A stretch of 24,757 nt of DNA, taken from NCBI GenBank assembly GCA_000231825.2, contig JH720294.1, forward strand, positions 1,789,608 through 1,814,364. Reading direction: 5' to 3'. This document shows positions 1-10,008 of the stretch, piece by piece. The notes beneath the pieces are model-generated. The model ran no database searches. It saw only the letters and a list, made by a program, of their open reading frames with translations, and was not told the DNA's origin. Each line of letters starts with the position of its first letter. Position 1 is the stretch's first letter. The stretch is from Tetrahymena elliotti 4EA. Lineage: Eukaryota; Ciliophora; Oligohymenophorea; Hymenostomatida; Tetrahymenidae. Position numbers and translations under genes: made by a program.

Positions 1-2
1 AT

Positions 3-527
3 ATATAATTTCGCTGCTACTACTTTGAAATTAATAGAAGATTGAAATTTGATGTATGCAAAAGTTCCCAATCAATAATTAAAATTTTTGATATTTACTT
101 ACATTTTTCAAAATATGAAATATTAAAATTGATACAAGTAAATACTTACAATCATAAAATGTTTTTGTTTATTAAAAATAAATGCAATAATATGATCAAT
201 ATATTAATAAAAGCAATTCTAGTTTGCATGCACTCTACTATTTCACTTTTTTTTTATGGAAGAATTTTGTTATATAATATGAAATAAATCCAGTTCCTTT
301 ATTCCAATTCAAGCTTTTTTAAAAAAGCTTTGTGGCAAATTATTAATTTACCTTAAATTTTAGAGATTTGTAGTTTTAATGCATTAGTATTGAGTTCTAG
401 TAAGAATTAAAAATAACTGTAAATATAAAAAAATGAAGTATTTATTTTATAGTATCTTAAGCTCATGATGAAAAAAGTGAATATCAATAGAAAACTAACA
501 AATTTGTTAAGAATGTATAATCTATGA
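3..527 (+). CDS. P1: small multi-pass membrane protein, 5' end outside window
   Basis: I do not recognise the product. Under the ciliate code the frame is open from the window start to TGA at 525-527, about 174 codons. It aligns in the same frame with the P2 protein at 22081-22551. Shared stretches include IQF near the N-terminus, RLKF, EIL..LI, LFI.N.C, LI..L.C, TIS, FK..L and SS.NQK. Conservation of one frame between diverged DNA copies argues for a real protein family. By comparison with P2 only about seven N-terminal residues are missing. Hydrophobic stretches are weaker than in P2, notably at its first membrane segment, and the tail after the shared region is longer, so this copy may be decaying. 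A standard-code reading would stop wrongly at the TAA at 285-287. Confidence 0.45.
311..330. repeat. 20-bp perfect palindrome inside P1
   Basis: AAGCTTTTTTAAAAAAGCTT equals its own reverse complement. It falls inside the P1 reading frame, where it encodes part of SSFFKKAL. It could form a cruciform but may be chance in AT-rich DNA. Confidence 0.6.
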
Positions 528-1664
528 AGAGAAAAAAGTAAGTAAAATATTAATTCTGAAAATAAATAAAAGAATTTTCAATAATCAATACTTTAAAAAC
601 ACATTTTATGAGAGAAGAACAATTTTTATTTGATAGATCATTATCATCTGTAAAAGGTAATTGTGATTAAATATTAGTGTTTCTTTAGGTATTTTCTATT
701 TTTAATTCAAGGAAAATTTGTTCAGCAAATAAATATTGAAAACCAAATTTTAAATTGCTTAATTACATTCATTTATGTACAATTTTTACATAAACAATTT
801 TCCATAAACATAAGCCAGCCTATTATCAATCATTTACAGTTTCTTATTAATCACATGTGAAATCTTAATGATTAGATTAAAACCACAAATTGAAAAAACT
901 AAATTATTATTCTCAAATTAAGAAGTGAATTCCATTTATTTTGATTAATTAATTGCAAACCCGTAGGGTATTTATTTAACCATACAAATCAAATCAATTT
1001 TTAGTAATATTTATTTTGTAATTCAAGCTGATAATGTTATTTATAGTTCTATTGTTTCATGTTTTAATATATTTATATAAACTATTATAATTCAAGTTGA
1101 TGATGTTATTTAGAGTTCGATTTTTTCATGGTTTAACATATTTATATGAGTCATTATATCTGTTGAAAGCTTGGAAAGATTGAAAAAACAAACAAACACA
1201 AAGAACAATTTTTAGCTTTATTTTTGATATCTAATATAACTGAATACAAAAAAATGTTCTAATATTTCACAGAAAAGGTTTTTATCTTATTTATTTTATT
1301 GTTATTTTTTCAGTATTTGAAACTTAACAAGAAATCTTTAAAAAATAAAAAATATTCAATCTTTATCAGTTCATTTTCTAAATAAATGATGTTATCAAAG
1401 TCTAATAGAGCAAAAGTAAAATTTTACAAATTAAATGTTTTTTATATAAATTTTCATAAAAGTGATCAATCAAATTTTAAAGTAATATTTTGACTTTAAT
1501 GCATAAGCTTTTTTCATTAAATTCACAAAGTATTTTTTATCAAAATCTTAATTAATCTACTTTCTAACTAATCCATTATTTTGAGATTTCTATGTAGCAA
1601 AATTTTGCTCAAAATTTAGGGTTGGTGGTATTTTAAAAAAATATTTTGAATTTATAAATATGAT
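528..1664. other. AT-rich non-coding stretch between P1 and X1
   Basis: I see no convincing gene on either strand with TGA as the only stop. The one clear structure is the two-copy 69-bp tandem repeat at 1021-1158. In the second copy of this cluster, repeat A2 occupies the space between P and X instead, so this stretch is a replacement or a strongly diverged equivalent. Confidence 0.5.
1021..1158. repeat. tandem repeat, two 69-bp units
   Basis: Units at 1021-1089 and 1090-1158 both start ATTCAAG, continue with TGATGATGTTATTT or a close variant, and end near ATTATA. They differ at roughly ten positions. No coding sense is apparent. Confidence 0.8.
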
Positions 1665-2165
1665 TATTTAAATTAAGGATGTAGAATTGGATTGCTTGAC
1701 TTTGTTAGTATTTTGATATCCCCCTTAATATCTTAATATGAAAAAATATAAAAAATTAGTATTATTTACATAAATGAAAATATTTTTGATAAAATAATGA
1801 AATAAAATTAAAATATTTTTGTCTTATAAAGTGAGAGATTTATTTTATGATTGTTTTAAAAAAATTAATTTTTACAAACAAAAATTATTTTATTGAATTA
1901 CACTTATAATTTTATTTATATAGTTTATTTTGTGATCATTCACAAATGTATTTATATTTATTATCTTCAATAGCCTCCCAACAATCACAGTTTTCATCAG
2001 TAACTAAGCAATTTACTTAGATATTATACTTACCGAAAACTCTAACAGTTTTAACAGAATCTTAAGCTTTTGCAACAGGAGCAAAAGCACACATAACAAA
2101 GAGAACAAGAAGAGCAATGATAGAGACCTTCATTTATTGATATTATTTTTAATGAAATTAAGTTT
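1665..2165. repeat. X duplication, copy 1
   Basis: This block, which carries the X1 gene with its promoter side and about 270 bp beyond its stop, is repeated at 24295-24757. Similarity starts at GATGTAG near 1679 (24303 in copy 2). It includes the long shared segment around the stop codon (TATATAGTTTATTTTGTGATC) and the upstream segment TTTATTGATATTATTTTTAA. Flanking DNA differs by small indels and substitutions, while the coding part has no indel. Confidence 0.85.
1936..2133 (-). CDS. X1: 65-aa secreted cysteine peptide
   Basis: I recognise no named family. ATG is at 2133-2131 and TGA at 1938-1936, with TAA/TAG read as Gln. The first 23 residues form a signal peptide: MKVS, a hydrophobic core LLVLFVMCAFA, then AKA, which fits a signal peptidase site before QDSV. 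The mature chain would be about 42 residues with four cysteines at positions 42, 49, 51 and 64, in the pattern C-x6-C-x-C-W-x11-C-E-end. It is probably secreted and disulfide-bonded. The paralogue X2 at 24528-24725 differs at only seven bases, five of them synonymous; the two amino-acid changes are K22Q and E53Q. That favours a functional gene. A GTAAGT...TTAG segment of 30 nt at 2004-2033 could be an in-frame mini-intron, but reading through keeps an even number of cysteines. Function is unknown. Confidence 0.8.
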
Positions 2166-2377
2166 TTTTTAATTGTTTTTTATGATATTTAATTATATTT
2201 TTCTGATTTAATCTTTCCTTTTCCTAAATTTATACTAATTAAAACATGAGGTAAAAAGTGATAACATAAAATTCTATTTAATATTCTTACTTTTATAATT
2301 AAAGTTGAAAGAAAAGTTTCAAAATTTAAATAAATTTCTTCTTTTTCAAGAGTAAGCATTGATCAGAAATGAAATAT
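2166..2377. promoter_or_regulatory. upstream region of X1, AT-rich
   Basis: This lies upstream of the minus-strand X1 gene and should hold its promoter. The first 25-30 bases before the ATG are nearly identical in the X2 copy. I can name no specific element. Confidence 0.3.
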
Positions 2378-2888
2378 GGTATTTAAAGTAGAGAGGCTTT
2401 TTAAATGTTACACTTTTTGGTAAAGATATCATAAATATGCAGGTTTTTCTAACATTTAATAAACCTACCCCCGCTTTTTAATAAATAGACCTGATTAAAT
2501 AGATTGGGATTAGATGAATATAAACATAATTTTTACAGGATCTCTAAATGATCTCTGTAACATTAATTAAAAATTAAGAAAATAGTATTGCTCATGAAAA
2601 AAAATCCTCAAGATAGAAATTTATCAGGAAAAGGAAATTATGATAATCTTAGTTTATTCTTAATTGATTTTACAGATTAATCTAAATGATATTATAATGA
2701 CAAGTAATGACAAGTATTTTTATGTTATTTATGCTAAAAAATGCCTTTAAAGCTATTTTCAGCAACAATTCAATTTTTGACTCCAAAAAATCTTTAAAAT
2801 TTATTGTTGTCTAACCTTTATTTGCAAAGCTAATTTAAATGCTTATAAAAAAGAATTCATTATTTTTAACAAAAATGCCACATGTATC

Positions 2889-3240
2889 ATTCAAGCCTTT
2901 AAAAATTTAATGGACTAATAAATTAGTGTAATAGGATTAATTAAAAATTTTTTTAAGATATTGAGTTCAACCTGTTTAAAGTTATTTTCTAATGCCATCA
3001 ATCAAAAATATTTAGCATAACTACAGGTCTTCAATAAATTGTATTTTCTAAGAATTATTTTTATTCTTTTAGGCATTATTGAAAATTCTACTTTGCGCAT
3101 TTGCAAATGCAAGAAAACTAGCACAATTAGATGGTTAAAAGTCAGTAAAAATTACGATACCCATATTTTTAAAAGCTACATTCAAGCTTTAACGCATTTA
3201 ATGGACTAATAAATTAAAAATTGTTTTTAAGATTTCTGGA
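2889..3240. repeat. internal direct repeat within A1
   Basis: The motif CATTCAAGC...TTTAATGGACTAATAAATTA followed by ATTAAAAATT.TTTTTAAGAT occurs near 2889-2960 and again near 3179-3225. The same pair is in A2, near 22999-23075 and 23328-23385, so this internal duplication is older than the A1/A2 duplication. Confidence 0.65.
3097..3110. repeat. palindrome GCATTTGCAAATGC, conserved in A2
   Basis: This 14-bp palindrome becomes a 16-bp perfect palindrome in A2 (23216-23231, TGCATTTGCAAATGCA). The flank AAGAAAACTA is also shared. It is a candidate protein-binding site. Confidence 0.5.
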
Positions 3241-4135
3241 TATAAAATATTCATAAAAGAGGCTGACTATTCATGAATCCAAAATAAATAAAATTAATAA
3301 GATACAATGCCCAGATTTTAGTTGAATTCAATAAATTAGATGAATCAATTGATTCAAAGCCACAAAAATCAATGAATAAGATTAGAAATAGGCTCATAGT
3401 TGGAAAAATAAAATTTATATCCATTATCTAAATATGATTTCGCTTTAAAATTTTGATTATATTTCAAATTAACAAAAATTATTTGCTTTAAGTATTGAAC
3501 ATTAACTTTTGAGTATATTTTATTTAGATTCATATATAATTAGATCTAGTATATTTGTGATAAGAATCTATCTTTAGAAAATTCTTCCTTTATTAATATA
3601 TTAAGAATTTTTTGGGATTTACACATCTTAATCTATAGTTAAAAAAGATTAAATCAAAATAATTCATGATTTACATTCAAAATTAAATAGTAATTAAAGC
3701 GTTTTATTGGTACTAGTAGCTCATTGATATTTAGAGCAAAAAATAAAATTACAATTTTAAAAATAAAGTGTCCACCTTTTGTTAAATATTTAAGTAATTA
3801 AATCTTAGCTAATAACAAATTCTTTAAGCCTTCAATCATTATGAGTAGACTCTTTTTTGTTTATCTAAACAATTTATATTTTCCTTCTATAAAGATAATA
3901 CATCAGTAAATCTAATATTTTATAATAGTTTTTGATAATAACTATCCAAATATAAAGCAAACATTTTTTCTGTAATTACTTTTAATAACTATCAAATATT
4001 AAATATGTTTTTTTTTAGATATTTTAATATTCAATTTTTGGTATCACCAAAAAATACAAGCTTTTTAAAACATTTTTATCAAAAATGTTGCATATTTATA
4101 AAAATATTTACAATATTTGAAGTATTAATGCATAT

Positions 4136-6179
4136 TTTTTAATGATAATTTATTCTTAATCATTTTAATCTAACTCTTAATTTATGATAAGTACTAATTT
4201 CTCAAGCTTTCATAGAATAAAAAGTTTAGAAATGCTTGAATGTTTGTTTTTTGATGGCTACTGTAAAACAGTTTCTTTATTTTAGTTTTCTAATGAAATT
4301 ATATAATAATAAAACCTTTTAACACCAGCTCCTTATGTATTTTAGTCTTTAATAGGATAATATATTTAATTCTTATGTTTAAAAATCTACCCAAATTTAT
4401 AAAAAAGAAAAGAAATAAAACCATCAAAATCATAGCGATTTCTCTCTTTCTATCTCAAAAGATTAGGTTCTAATATAAATAATATAATAACCATTAGGAT
4501 TTTTTCGCATAAAAATGTTTGAGATTTCTAAAAATATAGTTTTATTTATTTATCAATTTTTAAAAATTAAAACTAGTGAAATTCTATTCTACATAATTTT
4601 ACATAATTTGAATGAAAGATTTCTAAAAACTTTTAATTAAAATCACTGTTCTAAAATTAAGGTAACTAACTAATTAAAAAATGTATTTGATCAAAATAAA
4701 TCATATTAAATAGATAAAATAATTATAAAAATTAAAGGGAAAATATTCATATTTTAAATGTTATTTAAAATTTTAAAAACTTTAAAAAAGATTTCTTTTG
4801 AATTTCATTTATTATCATCTAAAAATTAAATAATGTTTTAATGTAACAACTTATATTACTCAACTATTTAACAAAGAAAAAAATTAATTTTAATTTCCAA
4901 TAAAAGATAACCAAATAAAGTAAAGGTTTTAATAATTTGTATTGGTGTGACTTAACTTTTTAAAAAAATAAAAAATAAAACCTTAAAATTAAAATGAAAA
5001 TTTTAATTTTATACAAAGGATTTATATTTAATAGAATACAATTTAGCAAAAATATAATTGTAAAAAATTAATAAAATTAAATATTTTATTGAATATTAGA
5101 AAATTTTATAGAAATTTTTATTCTTCTATAAATTCCTTTGAGTTTGAAAAAAAGGAATAAGAATTATTTTTCTAAATTTTTTTAAATCATTTAATCTAAT
5201 TTTTTTTATTCATATTAAAACTTTAAAATTAATTTTTTGTGAATTAAATTTTATTCTCTTTATTTTAAACTAAAAGATTTTTGTCCCTTCTAATTTACTT
5301 TTGTTATTGTAATGAATATTTCCATATTTACTATTTATTAAATTCACCTTAAAAAAATAAATTGTTTTAATCATTTAGTCTTAGACTGGAAAATTTTGAC
5401 TGAGTTAAATTATGTTTTCTTATTTCCATATTTATTTTGCTGGAAAATAATTTTTTAAGTTTAAAATTATAGTCAATCAAATCACTTCAAACAACGAAAA
5501 ATGTAAATTCATTTTTAGACAATAAAAAAACTTTAATTGTTTAGATTAATTTAAATGTTACTTCTTTAGATAATTTTAGAAGTAATTCAATAAAACTAAA
5601 AAATAATACTTAATTTAATGATAATATCTTTGAAATAACTGTTTTAAGATTATTACTTTAACAAAAAATATTCAGTAAAAAATACAGTAAAAGTTTTAAA
5701 ATAAAGATATTTAAATAAAAAAAAGTAAAATAGAATTTTAAAGGTTTTCACAAAAAAATAATATCTAAGAAGTTTTTTGATTTTATGGAAATAGATAGAA
5801 AAGGATTTAATTGCTTGATGAATATTTAAATTTTTAATTGAAATGAATAGTTCGGCAAACCTAATTTTACTTTCACCAAAATAAGATATTCAAATTGGTG
5901 TATTAACTTTTTAATTAGTGTAATATGCAAAATATTTCACTTTTACATTTCCTAAATAAAATATTAAAATTTAAAAACTTTATTAGAATGTAATTTATTT
6001 AAGTTAAGTTATTGATTAAAAAGATTCTAGGTTCAATAATAAAGAAATAGATAATAAAATTTAATAATAATTAAATTAATTATATTCTATATCACTTTGA
6101 ATACCTATCAATTATAGCAAAAAAACCATACATATAATATTAGTCAAAAACTTTAAATACACTTTATCAAAAAAAGAAA
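4136..6179. other. about 2 kb of very AT-rich DNA without a recognisable gene
   Basis: Homopolymer-rich, low-complexity sequence. I found no open frame with protein-like composition on either strand. By position it would correspond to the region where an ancestral copy of the beta-helix gene preceded repeat B1, but I cannot recognise remains of it here. A perfect 12-bp hairpin lies at 4984-5011. Confidence 0.45.
4984..5011. repeat. perfect 12-bp hairpin with GAAA loop
   Basis: TAAAATTAAAAT, loop GAAA, then ATTTTAATTTTA. The stem is entirely A/T, so a chance origin is plausible. The loop has the GNRA form if transcribed. Confidence 0.5.
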
Positions 6180-6335
6180 ATGAGAATAATCTATATCATT
6201 TATATTATTATAGCTATACTCTTAACAATCTTAGCTTTTTTATAAGTTGGAAACCTTACAGGTTACTTAAGGAGAAACCACATACCCCGTTGTGAAAAAC
6301 ACTAAAAAAGGACTATGTATGACGATTGTCTTTGA
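6180..6335 (+). CDS. possible 51-aa secreted or membrane-anchored peptide
   Basis: I do not recognise it. ATG at 6180 leads to TGA at 6333-6335, with one internal TAA (Gln22) and one TAA (Gln42). Residues 1-21 are strongly hydrophobic (MRIIYIIYIIIAILLTILAF), a signal peptide or membrane anchor. The rest is basic and polar with two cysteines at 38 and 50: it contains GYLRRNHIPRCEKHQKRT and ends YDDCL. The local base composition is clearly less AT-rich than its surroundings, as expected of a coding segment in such a genome. No second copy is visible in the window, so conservation cannot be tested here. A chance frame cannot be excluded. Confidence 0.45.
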
Positions 6336-6769
6336 AAATGATTTAAAGCTAAACATTCTAAAAATTAAATGATTTTTTCAGATTTTATTGAAATAAAGAA
6401 TAAATCCTTAAGTTATGAAAAAATCAGTCATTTTTGAGCTAATAATTAAAAAAGCATAAAACAAGTATTAATATCAAATAACAACTCTTCAATAAAAAAT
6501 TGTCACAAATAAAATGTAAACCCTTAATTATTAAATAAAAAAAATTAGTGGAATAAACCTTAATTTATCATGAACATTCTTTAAACATATTAGTATGTAT
6601 GTATTTTCTCTTTATATCAACAATAAATTGTAATCAATTTCCATTAATTAAATAAATAATTATTAAATCATCAATTAAAATATGCAGTTAATATTAATTT
6701 CATAAAAAAAATAACCTCCAAGTAAAATCTTTTGATAAATTTGACTTTAAAATATAAGGTTTTATTAGT
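6336..6769. other. AT-rich spacer before repeat B1
   Basis: No gene seen. The last part, from about 6700, may hold very diverged remains of the end of the beta-helix gene, because clear similarity to that gene's 3' end begins around 6775. Confidence 0.4.
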
Positions 6770-9700
6770 CAAATAACCCTTAAATTAAAGTAAAGAATAA
6801 TATTAGTTTTAACAATATTAATAGTAAAATAAGGTTTTAGATTTGACAGGAATGAAGTTGTAAAGAATTCCTTCTTAACTATCAAGCATAAAGATTATAG
6901 CTCCTTTTTTGATTTGATATTGATAAAATAATATTTTTGAAAAAGGAAATTCAACAGACATATAAATTACTTTGAGATAATGCTAAATAGGATAAGTTTA
7001 TACTAAAATTTCAGGTGAAATTTATATATACCTTGTTTGTGTTAATAATATTTATAGAATTGCCTCATCAATAAAAGTTTTAAATTAATTTTGTTAAACT
7101 TGTCCTTTAAAATCAAAAGCTGGAGTTAAAAATAAAGATAGTATGATGATTAAATTCTTTACTGTAACAATAGTCCTGAAAATTGTAAATGTAAACAAGA
7201 AGCTACTATTAATTGCTGTATTTAAATAAATTTTATATTTCTTTATAAACTATTAGCTTAGTTTTTTAAGATTTATTTTTATATAAGAATAATTAACATT
7301 TAAATTTCTCATTTAATTGAATAAAAATTTTTCACCTTCTTTAATTTTTATAAAAAAATGTGAAATTATTTATTTAAATTTTACTATTTAAGGTCATTTG
7401 CTTGAGGATGCCATAGTTTTTGTCAGTTTGGGGCTAGAGGTATTATTAAAAAATATTTTTGTACAGATGGAATTAATATTAAGAAACTCTACTTCAATTA
7501 ATTTTTTAAATGGTTATCCTAACACTATTTTTTCTGTAAAAAAAGCTGTTTGTTGTACAGCATCTAGATAAATTATTTGTTAAACTTTAAGGAGATTAAA
7601 TATTTTACTCATGATAAAACTGCAGATTCAAGCTAAATTTCTTTTTATATAAAATGTATAATTATATTTTTTTAATAAAATCAGTAATTGAGAACTGTTT
7701 AATTTTTTCAAGCTTTCTTTTGCTGAAAAATATTTAAAGTAATTATTTAGATTGGTTACTTTCTTAATTAGATACCATCCCTATAAAATCTTTAAGAGTA
7801 ATCTGGGTTTCAGTTCAACCTATATTATTCTTAATTATGCATACATAATTTATTAAACTTTTTTTGAAAAATCTATTTCCAATCCAGAACACAGGAGATT
7901 CCTTAATGCAGTTTTCACAATTAACTTTATTAGCTTGATAAAGGTTATACATCCAAATTGATGGAAATAGCTATATAAAATCTTAAATTAATTAATGATA
8001 CCACTCAAAAAAGTATCTGTATTGGAAATTACCTCTACTTTTGTTTAAATGCTAAGTTTACATTTAGTTATCCTTCTGATAATTAAAAAAAGTAAAAACT
8101 CTTTATTTTTGAGATTGACAATTTTTATTATGAGAAATAGATATATTATCTATTATAAACTCTCACTTAAGAATTTATTTTGATCATTTTAATTTAATTA
8201 TATAGCTTAGCTTTGAATAAATTTAATCCCTTCAAAGAAAAAAAATCCTATAGACAAGCATTATAAGTAGATGATTTGCTTGATTTTTATGATAAATTAA
8301 TAATTTAACACAAATTATGAGTTTTTTTCAAATATTTCTTGTTTCTTTCCATTTTTAATATATATTGTAAATCTAGTAGTTGTTGATGTCAATATACTTT
8401 ACTAAAGCATCAAATCTAATAAAATGCTTGTTAATGTATTATCAAAAGACTTTCATTCCAAAGAAGTTAGATATAACAAATCATTAGTTATGAATATTTT
8501 TAAGAAAAAATTGAGTAATACAATTAATTATTTTCTTGAAATTGAAAATATTTTTATAACGAAAATAACAAAAAAAAATTTTTACCCATAATAATCAATA
8601 TAATTTGTCTATTATCATAATCTTTTCTTAAAATATTTTCTGACAATTTTTTGATCTCATAAAAATGGTTTTTAATTTATTTTTATAAAAATATTTTCTT
8701 CATATTTTTTTAATCTCATAAAATAGTTTTTAATTTACTTTTTTACTATTAAATGAAGATTCACCCCAAAAAATTTTAATTTAGACACTTTTTCATTTAC
8801 AAATATTATTTTGATGTAATATTCACAAAAAAATTTATTTTAGACACATTTTTTCTAAATTAAATTTTTCTTTGTTAAATATAATTGATTTTTTATGAAT
8901 GTAAATGCAATAACTTATCTTTGAATTTTTATTAGAATTGATTAAAGTAATATTTAATAAGATTACTTGTATGATATTGATATTATTCTCTCAATCATTT
9001 ATGCTCATTTTAAACAAAAAATTTTTTTGAAAGGATTAGAAAACATTTTGATAGATATAGCAGATAAAAATAAAAATTCAAATCCCAATAGATTAGTTAA
9101 TGAATAAATAATTTTTAAATCCTCCATAATGCTTACTATAATCAAAAATAAAAGGCCAAGGACAAACTTATTTCTAATTTATCAACTCATAATTTTAGTA
9201 GTTAACGCCTATAATCATTAGAAAATCTAAAACATAGTGATAAAAAGAAATAATCTGGTAATGATAAATTACAAAACTAGGATTAAATTTAGTAATGTAA
9301 GCAGCTTGAAAAAAATTATCCACTATAACTCAAATCAAAAAACTCTATTGATTAGCAGTATTAGAAAAATTACAAAATAAAATAGTTAACAAATTTTCTC
9401 AGACAAGAAAACTGATATGATAAAAAAATATATTTTTAATCAATAGGAATAAGTAGAAGTATTTAATTATCTTAAATTAATTCTTTGCATATCATTAGTA
9501 CATACCAAAAATCTAAAAGAAGTAAAAAATAATATCAAATTTCAAAATATTAAATAAAGAAAATGGTCAATAAAATTGAATCCCTTTATTTTTTTGTAAT
9601 TAAATTATTCAGGCTACTAAAATAAAAATATTTGATTTATTCATATATTCCCTTTTTTCTTTTTATCTCATTTTGTATTTAAAATATAAAACTAGATCCA

Positions 9701-9800
9701 AAATTTCATTGAAAAAAAAAAAAATATTAATTTAGCTATCTGATATATATTGTGATTGCCAAGTTATTAGGCTGAGTCCTCATAATTATCTCCATATAAT
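6770..9800. repeat. repeat B1, first copy of the duplicated downstream block
   Basis: This matches 17845-21090 about 11.1 kb further on. Strong landmarks are TTTGACAGG.ATGAAGTTGTA (6841 and 17920), ATCAAGCATAAAGATTATAG, GTATGATGATTAAATT, AATTAATATTAAGAAA.TCTACTT, and GATAGATAT.GCAGATAAAA (9049 and 20227). Similarity begins upstream of 6838 within sequence equivalent to the last codons of the beta-helix gene: ATTAATAGTAAAATA here against ATTAATAGTGAAAATA there. No reading frame is conserved between the copies, and the differences are not concentrated at third positions, so the block is non-coding. B1 holds the empty version of the site that carries a 139-bp insertion in B2 (7966-7971). Confidence 0.85.
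8631..8747. repeat. tandem repeat, two units of about 58 bp
   Basis: Both units contain AAATATTTTC, then a T-run, ATCTCATAAAA and GTTTTTAATTTA. The first starts at 8631 and the second at 8689. The adjacent stretch from 8768 to about 8855 holds another imperfect pair with nearly the same spacing, built on AAAAATTT..TTTAGACAC. Confidence 0.65.
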
Positions 9801-10008
9801 TCTAATTACTTATTAAATATCTAAAAATAATGTCTACTTGATTATTAATTATCACAAAAAAATAATGTTTTGTCTATAAACTTGATAATTATTTTATTTC
9901 TAATTGTAATTTCACTCACTATTTATATTACTACAATTTCTTAAAAGTAAAATCTTTATGAAAATCCAAAGACATATGAGTTGAAAATAAAGAATTCTAA
10001 AGCAAATT
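9801..10008. promoter_or_regulatory. upstream region of the SPRY-like pseudogene
   Basis: AT-rich, no gene. It would have carried the promoter of the plus-strand gene beginning near 10009. No specific motif recognised. Confidence 0.25.

Larger units (their letters stand above)
2378..4135. repeat. repeat A1, non-coding duplicated block
   Basis: About 1.75 kb matches 22508-24170 with many substitutions and small indels. Landmarks present in both are AACATTTAA.AAACCTACCCCC (2451 and 22581), TTTTTACAGGAT, TTTGCAAATGCAAGAAAACTA (3101 and 23221), TGGACTAATAAATTA or a near variant, and GGTACTAGTAGCT. The block starts with a remnant resembling the last codons of a P gene, so it is probably the downstream flank of P. 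I see no conserved reading frame within it. Confidence 0.85.

Noticed and set aside
2461..2475. Chromosome breakage sequence
   Set aside because: Compared with the 15-base consensus I count about five mismatches, and the real element tolerates very few changes.
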